Notes: generated from the letters alone by a model not told the origin. A stretch of 64,000 nucleotides of DNA from Trissonchulus latispiculum (GCA_030248195.1 JASAND010022855.1:1-64000), one strand, 5' to 3'; shown: positions 1 through 11,540, counted from the first letter of the stretch. Made by a program: numbers and translations.

Positions 1-839
1 TCGGTCTTTGTTTCTCTTAACATGGTGTTTGTTTCACTTTTTTTCTAAAACTAGTCACGGGTTTACTTTTGCTTCAAAATTTTTCTACGTTTATACTGCC
101 ATTATTTCTGCCTTATTTTGCCATGTCTAGTTTTTTGAGCAGCTATGCCAATATTGCTTTATTTGTGTGCTTTATAATTCTCTGGCATTTATTAAAGATT
201 CTATCATATTTTTGTATGTCGGGGCAGGCAGGTGCTCAGGAGAGACCACCCTTTTGAGTTTGAAATACTCTCCTTTCTGATTTATTTCGCTCCTTCGGAG
301 CATTTGAAATTGAGTCTCTCCTCGAGTCTCGTTGCCTTCCCCCTGTAAGATCTGACTTCGTGTATGTGAACTTTTTCTACAATTATTTCTATATTTCCAT
401 AAATGAAATTTTCCATTCTTACTTTTCGAGCGCTTTTGTTGGCACTCGCTTTTGTTTATATTCCTTCTATACGTTATATTATAAATTCGTATCTTCGGAT
501 TATTTCCTGTTTTGTTATGTGCGCTCTAGTCGCGGCTGAAGGGCTTGTCCCAATTTTCTTGTATTTGTATTTGTATGTCGGCAAAGTCCGTTATATGTTG
601 AATGTACCCCCGGTATGTTCCGGCGTAGTTTTACCCGTGTCTCGGAATCCCCTAGTATGTGTACAAGTGTGGGGCCCGAGTGTGTCCCCGGGAAGACGTC
701 CCCGAGGGATACGAAAACTTTTTATCATTTTTCCCATTTTTTCTAAAACGCATTTTATCTATACTAGTAGCTACGGTACGTAGGCTAACGCAAATTTTAC
801 TACTAACCTATGTGCCTGGAGGCCGCGGCGAGGGCGCGC
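1..839. other. No gene recognised; T-rich flank
   Basis: T-rich sequence with a few short open frames, the longest at 403-783. None has a recognisable domain, and the composition is that of non-coding DNA. It may be the internal part of the repeat that becomes recognisable from about 840, but I could not match it to anything else in the window. Confidence 0.4.
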
Positions 840-1425
840 GTTTCAAAAGAGGGGGTAATCTGTAGAATATTTCCTTGACTTTACCCTAAAATATACAAAA
901 GTGAGTGCTACCTTTATGCAAATCAACCTAAATTATACTCTTGTGCACGGTCCAAGGCCGGAGCTAGCTAATACTCAAATTCTTCAAATTTGGGCGCACT
1001 CTCTACAGTCAGTCGTTGGGATGAACTTCTGGGAGTCACCGACTTTTCCTTCTCTCATCATTGCTGTCAGGTTTGTGGCTCTCTTGAGCAGTTTGGGGGT
1101 GTAACCGGGGAACTCTCCCCTTTTGTATTTTCAAGTTTGTCTTTTTGTGGGTTTAGTATTTTGAAAGGTGCTTGCCTTAATTTCTTTTGGCTTATTTTGA
1201 AAGAAATATCTTGTGTCTTTTTGTGGAAATTTTATATGTTTTGAAGTTGTGGTTGATCCTGTATTTTTTCGTGTAAAGTAAATCCGTGTTAAAATTTAGG
1301 GTCGTGTCGTCTTTTTATGTGTAGGTTAGCGATTAAGTAGGGATCTATCAGACATATTACACACTCTTGCTCGAACCCCAATCTTTATTTGAAATCAAAG
1401 TCATTTACTGAATATTTTCATAATT
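840..1425. repeat. LTR-like repeat, copy 1
   Basis: Blocks here recur in the same order at 34036-34550. Examples are the stretch ending TACTCTTGTGCACGG near 940, GCTAATACTCAAATTCT near 966, CTTCTGGGAGTC near 1026, and the CACACTCT...TCTTTATTT block near 1362-1390. The second copy interrupts a Penelope-like reverse transcriptase gene, so it is a mobile sequence. No protein domain is visible. The identification as an LTR is inference; boundaries are approximate. Confidence 0.4.
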
Positions 1426-1489
1426 CTACAACAGCTCAAGTTGCCTTTGGGGCGAATGAGGCTAATTCAGTTAATCTGAATTTGGCCAA

Positions 1490-1645
1490 TAACCTTACGC
1501 CGGCTTGGCTTGGGGTTCACGTTTTTTATCCGTGAACTTCGCTTCTCCACTTCTTGTCCGCCTTTAGCAAATGGACTGCGGAGACCAGCACCACACAGGC
1601 CTACTACAGTGCCTAACCGGTGGCTGAGTCTGAACTAAAAAAGCT
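1490..1645. repeat. Dispersed repeat with hairpin, copy 1
   Basis: The block beginning GGCTTGGGGTTCACG (about 1503) and continuing through CCGTGAACTTCGCTTCTCC matches 53221-53285 in the same orientation, at roughly 75-80% by eye. Within it GGTTCACG and CGTGAAC can form a hairpin. No coding potential is seen. Confidence 0.45.
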
Positions 1646-2278
1646 ATATATATACTTCTTCGGCATCTCAGACAAAAGTCGCTCAAAGTTCTAGCAACGA
1701 ACCGTCTGTAGACGTAATCTGTTAGCCATTTTTGTGTAATCAAACAACAGTATATTTCCTCGTTAAATTTAAATTATGTTCCTCTTTCCAATTTGGCTTT
1801 CAACTTTCAAATATTTTAACTTCATTTAAATTTTTAAACTTCTTTAGAGGAACTGTATCCTTGTCAAAGAAATAAGAAATTTTATCTCCATTATCTCAAT
1901 TCTTATACCCAGTATATATAATAGCACCGTTGATTATAGAAATAGTTTGCTCGACCAAACTAAAGATTAAATAATAAAATGCTGCGCACACAGCATTTGT
2001 AATGAAGCATACCAAACAGTCAGCCAAACACTTTTAAACTCAAAGAAAACAAAAACTTTAACCAAATTATTTATTATCGCTTTATTCCAGTTATTTTGCA
2101 GTATTGGTTTCTGATTTTATTATGTAAGGTTTGCAGGGGACCTGCTTCAAATGGTAAATAAATTTAAACTTGGAACTACAAATTTGGACGTATGTAGCCT
2201 TAGCACACCCGGTTTCCAATTTTTAAAACCGGAACCAGTTCAAGGGTTCCAGTTTCGGTTCTAGATTCCGGTACCGGG
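1646..2278. other. AT-rich spacer
   Basis: No gene or RNA signature. From about 2171 a 38-base block (GGACGTATGTAGCCTTAGCA core) occurs that is repeated directly at 4047-4086, on the other side of the element at 2287-4042. It is followed by GGAACC/GGTTCC-rich sequence like that at 5340-5445, which suggests an older GGAACCGG-type transposon was the landing site. Confidence 0.4.
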
Positions 2279-2286
2279 TTCCAACT

Positions 2287-4042
2287 CAGAGTTGTATGCG
2301 GGCCGATTTTTCCGGCCCGCGCCCGGCCCGCAGCCCGCACCTTTTGACCGCTGCCCGCAACACTCCGGCCCGCGGCCCGGACACGCGCAATCCAGCCCGT
2401 AGGTACCCGCACGTAAAAATTGCTAGCTATGTAGTTCCTGAGCATGATAACTGACGTATTTTGAAAAATACTTCCGGAACCCGCATATTTTTCTGTGCGT
2501 CTGATTTGAACTTAGTTGTTTACCAATTTACTGTTCTTAAAGTGGTAACAATAGCTTAGCTTCCCTTAACCAAAAGGGTACACCATGAAAAATTTGTGGG
2601 CAGGGATTTTGCTCATTTCTTCAAATGTTTGTCGCATATCCTTGACAGCGAGATCAGCACTTAACGAGCTTAACTAACCACCTATTAATTGTATGAAAAA
2701 TGAAAATTGGATTTGAAAGCGGCGTCGCCGTAGCAAACACAGACAGTTTTCTCCATAACGCCCTAGGGTCTTATCTCGATTACTCCCACCTCTCAAAATC
2801 CTTAAAACTTAACCAAATGAGCTAAAGATTGGTATGGGTATGTTTTCGACTATGATCAGCTCAAATATTGCAAAATTTTTTTCGATTTCGCGAAATTCAA
2901 TTTTTTTTATTTCTAAGGGAGGACCAAGGAAAACCGAAAACTTTTTTGTCATCGATTTTGCTGAAAAATTGTGCATAGGTTTCGGTTTCGGGGTCGTAGA
3001 ACTAGTCTGTTTTTTCGAATTCAACTTTTCGTTAGCTCAGCATACTCCTGTAACTTAAGCTTAAAACTTTAGCTTATATTAAGCTAACGAATAACTGAAT
3101 CGAAAAATGGACTTCAGATTCGTATTCTACGACCGACCGATTCTCGAAAAATGGACTTCAGATTCGTATTCTAAACCTCTATACAACTTTTCAGCAAAGT
3201 CGAAGACAAAAATTTTTCGGTTTACCTTGGTCCCCCCTTTAGATATCGAAAATCCGAATTTCGCGAAGTCGAAAAATTTTGAAATATTTGAACTCGTCGA
3301 AAACATATCCATACCAAATTTTAGCTCATTTGGTCACGCTAAAGGATTTTGAGTGGTAGTGGGGGTAATCGAGATAAGACCCATTTTGCTGTGGAACTTC
3401 AGTAAGACGTTATCATGGATTTATATTTATGTGCAAAACACGAATTTCCGAAATAAACTAAAAGTTCAGTTTCTGCGCCATGAAAATAGGCGCTAAAATT
3501 TTAAAAATGGCATTTCGGCAAATTTGCTGACCCCCACTTTCAGTGCTAAACACCCTCAAAAAACTTCAAGTAGAAACCACAGGATTCACGTTTGTAGATG
3601 ATAAATAAGTTTCTACTTATAATTTCTACAGAACATCGTTGATAGTTTTCTCAGGAGATACTTTGGTATAATAGATTATAAGTTAGACTAAATATGTACA
3701 ATACAAATAAAACCTGTAGTTTTCACTGGTTTTTATGTTTACTCAACAGCTACAGATTAATACTCGATCCACTGATAATACCAACTGAGTATGTATATAT
3801 AGTGCATACTGAAGGTATCGAACGGTATAACGAAGTCAAATAGTCTTTAAAAATAGGAAATATTGCCTCCTTTTGTATATGATTTGGAATGTATGAAATT
3901 TCTAGAAAGCAAAATTAGCCCAGGAAAGTAGCCCAAAATCGGCCCGCATCGGCCCGCGCGGCCCGCGCGGGTAGTAAAATTCGGCCCGCCCCGCCCCGCC
4001 CCGCGGGTACCCGCGGGTACCCGCGGCCCGCATACAACTCTG
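2287..4042. mobile_element. hAT-like non-autonomous transposon with GGCCCG subterminal repeats
   Basis: The ends are inverted copies of CAGAGTTGTATGCGGGCC. The element is flanked by a perfect 8-bp direct repeat TTCCAACT at 2279-2286 and 4043-4050, the target-site length made by hAT (and P/Merlin) transposases. Both ends are packed with GGCCCG words (2300-2400 and 3935-4033), as in many hAT elements where such repeats are thought to bind transposase. There is no transposase frame, so it is non-autonomous. A separate foldback element sits inside at 2766-3382. Superfamily assignment is inference from duplication length and CA...TG ends. Confidence 0.75.
2766..3382. mobile_element. Foldback (near-palindromic) element, GGGTCTT family copy 1
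   Basis: The ends are GGGTCTTATCTCGATTA and its reverse complement. The whole interior is two inverted arms meeting near 3065, with arm sequence such as GGACCAAGG...CCGAAAA and a TTAGCTCA/AAGCTAACG turn. The same arms and GGGTCTT termini recur at 56014-56642, with diverged copies near 59985-60440 and 62165-62620. No clear target duplication is visible at this copy. Open frames on both strands here are shadows of the palindrome. Confidence 0.65.
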
Positions 4043-4220
4043 TTCCAACTACAAAATTTGACGTATGTAGCCTTAGCACACCCACTTCTTGAGTCAGGCC
4101 CAAAACCTTTTGAGTCATGATCCCTGGGTGGAGTATTTCTTGATCCACCCCTTACTTTTCTTTGATCCGCTCTGGATTTTTTCCAAAACTCAATTTTAAA
4201 GTGGTGTGCAGGAAGGTAGC

Positions 4221-5147
4221 GTTGCACATCAATTTTTGAGTCATGGGATGGTATTCTGCTAAAAAGTTTGCAAATTCATTTGTCTTCATGATCCGCTCCT
4301 CAAAAACAATCCTACTTCATTCTATTGCAAAAAATTTTAAAAATAAAAATTAAAAATTGACCTGACTTTTACTCAATCTCTGAAAGACTTGTAATGGCTG
4401 GTCTGCTTTCCTTCCGCTCACCGAAGCAAAGCAGATTCTAGTACAAGTAAAACACCAGTTTTCCAGCGTCAACTGCTTTATAATTTATGCAAAGCTACTA
4501 ACAATTAGACGTGTTAGAAGATTCTTACTAAAAAATTATCAAAACTTCGACCTAATTTTTGAATTTTTACACATATAAGATTTTAAGTGCCCTACGTCCC
4601 GTCCGCTCACCCAGAATGGGTAGTCGTTAGAATAAAACATTAAGAAAAAAATTTGTGATTTATCAAATGACACTGTTTATCCTACATCAAATACTCCATG
4701 AGAAAAAAATTTAATGACTGTGATTTTTACACTAACACCTGCCCATTCTGGGTGAGCGGACGGGACGTATGTAGTGCACTTAAAATCTTATGTGTAAAAA
4801 TTCAAAAATTAAGTCGAAGTTTTGCTAAGAAGTTTTTTAGTAAGAATCTTCTAACAAGTCTAAATTGTTAGTAGCTTTGCGTAAATTATAAAGCAGATGA
4901 CGCTGGAAAATTGGTGTTTTAGTTGTACTAGAATCTGCTTTGCTTCGGTGAGCGGACGGGAAGCCGACACCGATTACAAGTCTTTCAGAGATTGAGTAAA
5001 ATTCAGGTCAATTTTTAATTTTTATTTTTAAACTTTTTTGCAATAGAAAGAATTAGGATTGTTTTTGAGGAGCGGATCATGAAAACAAATAAATTTGCAA
5101 ACTTTTTAGCAGAATACCATCCCCTGACTCAAAAACTGGTGTGCAAC
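4221..5147. repeat. Large inverted repeat with about 400-bp arms
   Basis: The left arm 4221-4620 is the reverse complement of 4742-5147 with scattered mismatches and a few small indels; the unpaired centre is about 120 bp. Inner ends are CCGCTCACCCAGAATGGG and its complement; outer ends are GTTGCACATCAA and TTGGTGTGCAAC-like. No coding frame is visible. It lies between GGAACCGG-rich sequences, so it is probably a foldback or hairpin-forming transposon nested in an older element. Confidence 0.8.
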
Positions 5148-5149
5148 CG

Positions 5150-5460
5150 AAACTGAAACCCTTGAACCGGATCCGGTTTTAAAAATTGGAACCAGACTGC
5201 TTGAGTTTCAACTCCGCTGAAACACCAGAGACCAGAAACAAGCATCAGAATCAGATACTGCTAGATTATGAATGACAAGCCCAAAATACAACTTTTGCAA
5301 ATTTTACATTTGTAAAAGTAAGCTCAGTTTTTAAGCGTGGAACCGGCCAATTCCAAATTCTACCGGTTCCGGTTCTGAAAATTGTTCCGGTTCGGTTTCG
5401 GTTCCGCTTCCAACCGGTTCTAGTGGAACCGGCCCCAGCTCTACTTTATAGAGACGTTAC
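5150..5460. repeat. GGAACCGG-rich transposon remnant
   Basis: Repeated CCGGTTCC / GGAACCGG words occur at 5165-5195 and 5340-5440, and again at 2211-2286. I take it as the other side of an older element now split by the insertions at 2287-4042 and 4221-5147. The end near 5436-5448, read on the minus strand, resembles hAT termini starting TAGAGCTGGGGCCGG. No gene is present. Confidence 0.4.
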
Positions 5461-5689
5461 AATGACATCAAGCGACACACAAGTAGGGCTTCAAAATGAT
5501 ATGTCTCAATTCATAGCTATCAATAAATAAGGTATAGCTTTCGAAACTGGTTTGAATGGATTGTGAGACACTTCGCCACACTATTGTTCTCTCTGGGTAC
5601 TTGACCTTAGTCTTAAGGAAAGAAAAGAATTAGTGTAGATGCATTTAAAGAGAGGGGCACGTTATAGAAAAACAAACTAGCTTTTAAAT

Positions 5690-5690
5690 A

Positions 5691-5712
<22 letters not shown>
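5690..5712. repeat. (TA)n microsatellite
   Basis: Uninterrupted TA repeats followed by a run of T. Read on the minus strand this is the A-rich tail of the adjacent SINE. Confidence 0.85.
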
Positions 5713-5722
<10 letters not shown>

Positions 5723-6054
5723 GTTCGCCCCACTCCAGTTAGCTCACGCCGGTTAGGAGTGGTGTCAGTACTGCACGAATTTGATTTTTTGACTGGGGAG
5801 GGGAACTGACACCGACTAATTGCCTTCGCAATTAACCGAGGCGTTTGACAAGGCCGGCGATGTGCGTATTGCTGCTTATGCAATAAGCCCACCGCGGCAG
5901 CTCCACCCTAAGGCGGCCACCCCTTGTAATCTCGGTGAATTGCCAACAGGGGGGATAGCAGAAATTGGGTGCTAGAGCTTATTTTTTCCAAGCTCTAGAC
6001 TTGACATGATCCTCCACTTTGTAGCGAGTGAACAACCACTCGGCTACGGAGGCT
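5713..6054 (-). mobile_element. tRNA-derived SINE, copy 1 (full length)
   Basis: Read on the minus strand it starts with a tRNA-like head containing a good pol III A box, TAGCCGAGTGG, about 6045-6035. Next comes a GGAGGATCATGTCAAGTC segment where the B box would be, a self-complementary AGAGCTTGG/TAAGCTCT hairpin (about 5965-6000), a unique body, and a tail of A then (TA)n. Two partial copies are present: 19085-19325 and 60169-60316. Family status rests on these three copies; the B box is degenerate. Confidence 0.7.
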
Positions 6055-6070
6055 CATATATATATATATG

Positions 6071-7260
6071 TTGTAGTTTTAATTTGTTAAATAAATTTGT
6101 ACGCGTGCTAACTATTGAATAGCATTTAAGTTTTAAATGTTAATCAATCTATAATTTATAATTAAATCTTAATTTAAGGTTGTGGTTTCTTGATTTAAGT
6201 ACATAGTTTTCGATGATTCAGAGTTATGCCAGGGTTTACCTACAAAGTTCAACTTTTAAAATTAAAACTATTATTTTTAACTTAATACAACAAATTTGAC
6301 AGTGTAATATTATTTCGGCTAAAGTTCTAAAAATGTACAAAACTTTAATTGACTAGTAGAATGAACGTACATTATAGTTTGATTATGGCCCCCTCAATTA
6401 TTCAATGTGTAACAATTTCCTGTAACTGAATTCCTTCTGCACATTTAGAAAAGGGGTAATTAAAGTGTGGCGAAGTGACTCACTACCGTTTGAATGTGAG
6501 GGAAGCGTGATCTTAAAGGTATAATGTCATGTCACATTCTCTACAAATTATATATGTTAAGGTGGTGGTATCCTTTTGTGTAAATTTGACCATACAAGCT
6601 CGAATTCTTTATAAAAGTGGATGGAACTTTCCAGATGTTATTTTGGTGCTCTTTAATATTCTGGGATCAGTCCCGCATTTATAGGTGCAAAGATGGGAAA
6701 GTTGTGATTTTTGCCATTATTCTCAGAGCACGTAGTCGATAGACCGGGTTGTTGTTATGGCTGGAAAGAGGGCACCAAAATGAACATTCTTGCCTTTACA
6801 ACCTTTGAGCTATCTCTACTGGTTAAGGCGGTAAACGCTAAAAACTATTTTTGGGGTCAAAAAAGGGCCATGTTCGAAGAAATCAGTTTTTTCAAAATTA
6901 CTGCCAAATCTTACAGGCAATTTTGGCTTATTTATACTCAATCGATTCATCGTCCAATTGCACATTTTATTGGCTGGAGCTCGTTGCGTTAAGCTAGAGA
7001 ATTCACCGAAAAACCATTTTAGCAAAACAGCGATTATTTTGTTTTGAACATCGATTTCTCAAAAACTACTATATGGATTCGCGTGATTTTTGACAGAATG
7101 AAAATTCGTACTATTGAGGAGAGACATTCTCTCGGTTTTCGCTAAAAACATCTCCAGTTGCGTGAGAACTGAATACAAAGTTGCGAAATTTCGTGCAATC
7201 GCACACTTGTCGGATTTCCTGGGGTATTCAAATGTCAAGCTTGTTGCGTCTACTTTCATC
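6071..7260. other. No gene recognised; AT-rich
   Basis: Short frames at 6711-6992 and 7059-7259 have no recognisable domains. At about 6556 the sequence TTAAGGTGGTGGTATCC matches the terminal repeat of the element at 31951-32942, so this may be one end of a related DNA transposon whose other end I could not find. Confidence 0.35.
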
Positions 7261-8012
7261 AGTTAGAATCGTATTAGTCAGAATTTCATTAGTTAGAATT
7301 TCGTTAGTTAGAATTTCATTAGTCAGAATTTAAATTTTGAAATAATATAAGTTGAACTTTCATTTGTCAGAATTTCATAAGTTAGAATTTCATTAGTCAG
7401 AATTTCATTAGTCAGAATTTCGTAAGTCAGAATTTTATTTTCCTAGTTTCTTCAAAATTTTGCACGTTTGCACGTCTTAGGGCCTTTCTCGATAAAGTAG
7501 GGTAAAGTAGAGAAGAGCAGAGCTAAAATCAACTCTTTTGTATCTCTTAACTCTTCCCCGAAAAGACACTTGACGATTTGCGCCATAGCAAGAGTATTTA
7601 ATAAAACAGTTATTACGTGCTCTTGACCATTCTGATTCTTTTAGAAGTCGAACGAAACAGCCTGTCGTCATTTCTTGTCTGAAAGATGTAGGCAGGTTTC
7701 GGCGGAACCAACCCAGCTGTTGGGGACCCCTTTGGAAAAGAAAGTTTTACTCGTTGCTAGTGGTAGAGCCAAGACACATATATTTGTGTAGACTAGAAAT
7801 CATTTTATAAAATTATCATCAAGATCAGCCATCTTATTAGACTTTGCGCCAGGAAGAAAATTGCTTTTTTTGCAAAATTCTGACAAACGAAATTCTGACT
7901 AATGAAATTCTGACTAATGAAATTCTGACAAATGAAAGATCAACTTTTATTATTTCAAAAACCTAAATTCTGACTAATGAAATTCTGACTAATGAAATTC
8001 TGACTAATGAAA
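7261..8012. mobile_element. Foldback element with arms of 15-bp tandem repeats
   Basis: The left arm, 7261-7437, is a run of units close to TTCATTAGTCAGAAT. The right arm, 7882-8012, is a run of its reverse complement, ATTCTGACTAATGAA. Both arms are broken at the corresponding place by a related AAAGTTCAACTT...ATTATTTCAAAA block, so they are true inverted copies and not two independent satellites. The spacer of about 445 bp (7438-7881) has no recognisable gene. The design recalls Drosophila foldback elements, whose arms are also built of short tandem repeats. A short run of the same units recurs at 9537-9575. Confidence 0.7.
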
Positions 8013-8035
8013 GTTTGAAAATTTAGTTTCTGAGG

Positions 8036-9535
8036 GTTTTTTTGGTTTTCGGATTTGCGTCAACCTTGCGTCCCGCTAAATAACAAGTTGCGTCCCGTTA
8101 AGAAATTTTGGGTCCAGGCAGAATTCTTGTTTTAGCGTGTTTTTAGTGCAAAAATTGTTTTATTTATGAAAATTTCGATAATTTCTTTAGTGCATAGCTA
8201 ATCTATTTAGAAAGCTGATGCTGCTTAACAGTAATGCACGATTACAGGATCACCTACCTAGAATATAGATGTGTCCAACATACACGGCGGGGGGTCTGGG
8301 GGGCGGAGCCCCCCCAGAAGTTGAAGAATTTTTTGAAATTACAGAATAATCCGTAATGGAAATGTTTAAAAAGATTTTATTTGGCGTCTGTTGCAGAACT
8401 TAGTAATTTTTTCGATTGTATATATTATTGACACACATTATTCCGATATTTCAATGTTAGTTAAATTAATTAAAGTATTAAAAATTTATGAAATGTTTAG
8501 GAATATCATTGAGAAGAAAGGTAGCGAATATTAAAACATAGATTCGGTTTCGAAAACTTTGAGAACTGGTGATCCTTGACAGCAGAATTATTGCAAATGA
8601 GCACCGGGGGGTCTGGGGGGCGGAGCACCCCAGAAGTTGGAGATTTTTTGAAATTACGGATTAAAATCGGTTGTGGAAATGTTTAAAAAGGTTAATTTGG
8701 CAACTGTTACATCTATTCTAACTAAAGCTCCTAACGCTAATGCATTTTTGTGTTAATTGCATCTGTGAATTCTTGAATTTTGAATAAAGTCAGTATAAAG
8801 TTAATAGAGAAGCGTGTATGCTCCGTGCAGCATTATTCAACGGCAAAACAGTGAAGCATTTGTAAATACTATTAACTTTAGTTACGATAAATTGATAGTG
8901 AATTGGTCGTACATAGGCCTTTTGTATTTGAAAATTTTAGAAAAAATGGTAATCTTGCATTATTTCAAATTGCCATTTGTTAATTTCTTGCGAAAAACGT
9001 TTTTTAGAAGAACCAAAAAATTTGGATATTCTGCTTCAGCTACAGTTGCAAATTTTGACAATCTCGGGGTTTTACTTTAGTACTAATCTTGATCCTGCCT
9101 GTTCTGTTGAATGAGAACAATATAAATGTATAAATATATAAATGTATATAAATGCAAAATGCTATGAAATCTAGTAATCTCTATGTATTTATTGAAGTGA
9201 AATTCACGAGTTCGAAAAGATCTGATATATATGGATGCAAGTGGACAACAACTTAACAAATGACATTGAGTAACATTGAGGCATGCCTTGCACCTTGGCA
9301 TTCAATGACAAAGTGGGAAACAGCGGGGGTCTGGGGGCGGAGCCCCCAGGACCCGAAGAAAATTTGGAAAAAACGGAAAAATTGGTACTGGAAACATTTA
9401 AGGTTTTTACTCTTACAAAAGTGAATTTTCTCCCAAAATAATGTTGCGTCTAGCTTGCGTCCCGCTAAAATTTCATTGCGTCCAGATAAGAAACTTTGCG
9501 TCCAGACGCACATCTGGATGCAAAAAAAACCCTGT
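8036..9535. repeat. TTGCGTCC-bounded repeat region with GC hairpins
   Basis: Blocks made of TTGCGTCC...CGCTAAA words occur at both ends (8052-8115 and 9440-9515). Between them are three copies of a G-rich hairpin, GGTCTGGGGGGCGGAGC, followed by complementary CCCCCC (8285-8322, 8604-8632, 9324-9352). Each is followed by a related 60-90 bp AT-rich tail containing GAAATGTTTAAA- or GAAACATTTAAG-like sequence. No transposase frame is visible. It is probably a composite of miniature elements; boundaries are uncertain. Confidence 0.45.
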
Positions 9536-9599
9536 TTCTGACTAATGAAATTCTGACATATGAAATTCGGACTACTGAAGATAAACCGCTTGTTGAGCC

Positions 9600-10144
9600 A
9601 AATCCAAAAATGCCCCTCGGCCCACATGTCCTTCATATCATAGGGAACAAGAACAAAATTTTGGTCGATTCTACAGTTTTGAGAAATTGATGTTCAAACA
9701 TTTTTGGTCTATATTCAGCCTGCCAGATGTCAGCATGTCAGAAAATTCCTGCTATTTTTTGCTAATGTACAGAGTTAATGTTTAAATGTACAGAGCGGTC
9801 GGCCCATGCCTTCGGTCCCTAAGCCATCCAGCCGCTTAAGAACCGTACAAACCCAAACTTCATCGGTTTACTAGTTTTCTAAACCGACTGCCAAAACATG
9901 GCCGGCCATGTTTCGTCTTCGAGCTAGTGTGGGCCGGCGAACGGCTGAACATGTAAAGAGATGCCTTGGTACATGGCAAGTCCTTGATACAGTTTCATTC
10001 AACCATTCATGCATACTTGCTCTTCCTTCACTTTGTTACTCACACCTCACACGAATTAACGTTTACTCTTACTGGTCTTTGACCTCTATTTGCGTTGGTG
10101 TGTTAAGACCTGTTAGGCGTTCGATTGTTAAGTATTCGTAATTG
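9600..10144. other. No gene recognised
   Basis: Mixed-composition DNA with one short frame (9908-10141) lacking any recognisable domain. Nothing else supportable was seen. Confidence 0.35.
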
Positions 10145-10827
10145 CAAGAGTACATAATATATAAGAGAGTGACAGCTGGTAGGTGCTCTGTCTGTATCAG
10201 CTGCAGGTACATGCTCTGTTCGCTAACGGCTGACCCCCTCCCCCACAAACGTGTATGGTCACTTCAAAGAAATTTGGCAGCTACGCTTGCATGCTGAAGC
10301 TCGACAACACAACTACATGTTGGCTCAATATGCGTCTGTTGCGAGCTTTAGAACGGTTCCAATTTCTGTGAACGGATCATACGCATTTGTGGGGGAGGGG
10401 TCAGCCGTTAGCGCACAGAGCATGTACATGCAGCTAGTGTTTGAGGCCGGCCGACGACTTTTGCTCGCCGGCCGGCCGCCGGCTGGGATACAAATCACCA
10501 AGCAGAAATTTACAGAATAGAGCAACTAAGATTAAAATGGACTCAAAATCTAGTTTTGCTAATTTTGTATGCTATACTGTGCTATTTTTCTAAGATAACA
10601 TCCGAAAATAAATATTTTGGCAGTTATAATATAATAACTGCACTGCAAACTGCTTTAGGCCGGTAGTCGGCCGGCCAGACTACGGGCTCACCGGGCCGGC
10701 CGGCGATCATCCGGCCGGCGGCCGACCGGTAGCCGGCCGGTGAAACCCCGGCCGGCCTCAAACACTACCAGCAGCTGATAACAGAGAGCCTGCCAGCTGT
10801 CCCACTCTTATCTTTTATGTATTCTTG
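10145..10827. mobile_element. CAAGAGTACATAAT-family element, copy 1
   Basis: The ends are CAAGAGTACATAATATATAA and, inverted, a diverged version ending ATGTATTCTTG. Subterminal inverted sequences CTGTTCGCTAACGGCTGACC (about 10217) and GGTCAGCCGTTAGCGCACAG (about 10399) frame a G/C tract. Copies of the same design are at 35585-35982 and 42242-42975, where 8-bp target duplications are visible; none is clear here. A GGCCGGCC-rich element is nested at 10435-10767. Confidence 0.6.
10435..10767. mobile_element. GGCCGGCC-rich hAT-like miniature element
   Basis: The termini are TAGTGTTTGAGGCCGGCC and its perfect reverse complement. Flanks CATGCAGC and CCAGCAGC match at 6 of 8 positions, consistent with a decayed 8-bp duplication. 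GGCCGGCC/CCGGCCGG words are clustered at both ends. It has no coding capacity and is inserted in the element at 10145-10827. Confidence 0.6.
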
Positions 10828-10879
10828 GTAAAGGTAAATCTATGCTAAAATCTTTTGCTAATCTTTGAGTTGGACAGCA

Positions 10880-11540
10880 GTTGCACAGCTATTATTGTAT
10901 TCATCTGAAAAATCATTGTGCCCTACATTTTTTCCTTTGGAAGCAACTTTCTGTCTTTTCTTATCGTGAGATGGAGTCAGTTTTCTTATTTTCGCCTCCA
11001 AAAGTAGTCATTTTTGCAGAATTCAAATAAAGCATACTTCTTAAACTCTTTTTAGTTGTCCCGATTGTTGTTTTCTAGCTAAAGCGGTTGCACGCCAAAG
11101 TTGGGATAAGCTGGCAAAATTTGCCTAATTTCTCCAGAACGCTGGGCGTATTCTAGGGAATTTTTCTTGGGGGGTAAGTCTTTCGTGGGGTGAGGGCGAA
11201 AATTTTTTCAAAATTTTTCTAAGAACATGCTAAAAATTGCGCTATTTTTATAGTAGTCGCCAAAACTAAGCGGATTTAGTGCTTAAATAGGCAAAAATCA
11301 ACTAAAAAGCTCCGGCAAAGCCGAAAATTTTTGAAAATTTGGCTTTCTAAGTGATGTTTTCAGGGCAAAAGTTGGTACCAAAAGGGGCACCCAATGTTTT
11401 TAAGGGGGACGATTTTGGAGGGGAGGGGAAGGGTGTTTATGGGGCCCCCGCCCCCAACCCCACTAGGATAAGCCCAGGAACGAAGAGCAATTTCACAATA
11501 ATTAAAAACGGTCGCCAGCTGTATCAAAGTAATAGCGGTA
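10880..11540. mobile_element. Diverged copy of the TTAAGGTGG element, with an insertion
   Basis: Blocks GAAGCAACTTTCTGTCTTTTC, TTTTCGCCTCCAAAAGT, TTGTCCCGATTGTTG...TTTCTAGCTAAAG and GAGCAATTTCACAATAA follow the order of the better preserved copy at 31951-32942. The alignment is interrupted by the G-rich element at 11142-11477. The ends of this copy are not recognisable. Confidence 0.5.
11142..11477. mobile_element. G-rich miniature element with 5-bp target duplication
   Basis: The inverted ends are CTGGGCGTATTCTAG and CTAGGATAAGCCCAG. GAACG is repeated directly on both sides (11137-11141 and 11478-11482), and removing the element restores the alignment to 32640-32665. The core contains GGCAAAGCCGAAAATTTTTG, a motif also present in the G-rich elements near 19480 and 25280. 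Confidence 0.6.

Noticed and set aside
403..783. 126-aa hydrophobic plus-strand frame
   Set aside because: T-rich DNA produces apparent membrane-like residues; no homologous family recognised, no supporting splice or promoter signal.
7261..7437. Possible CRISPR array (short regularly spaced repeats)
   Set aside because: Units are contiguous tandem repeats without unique spacers, mirrored 450 bp away, in a eukaryotic context.
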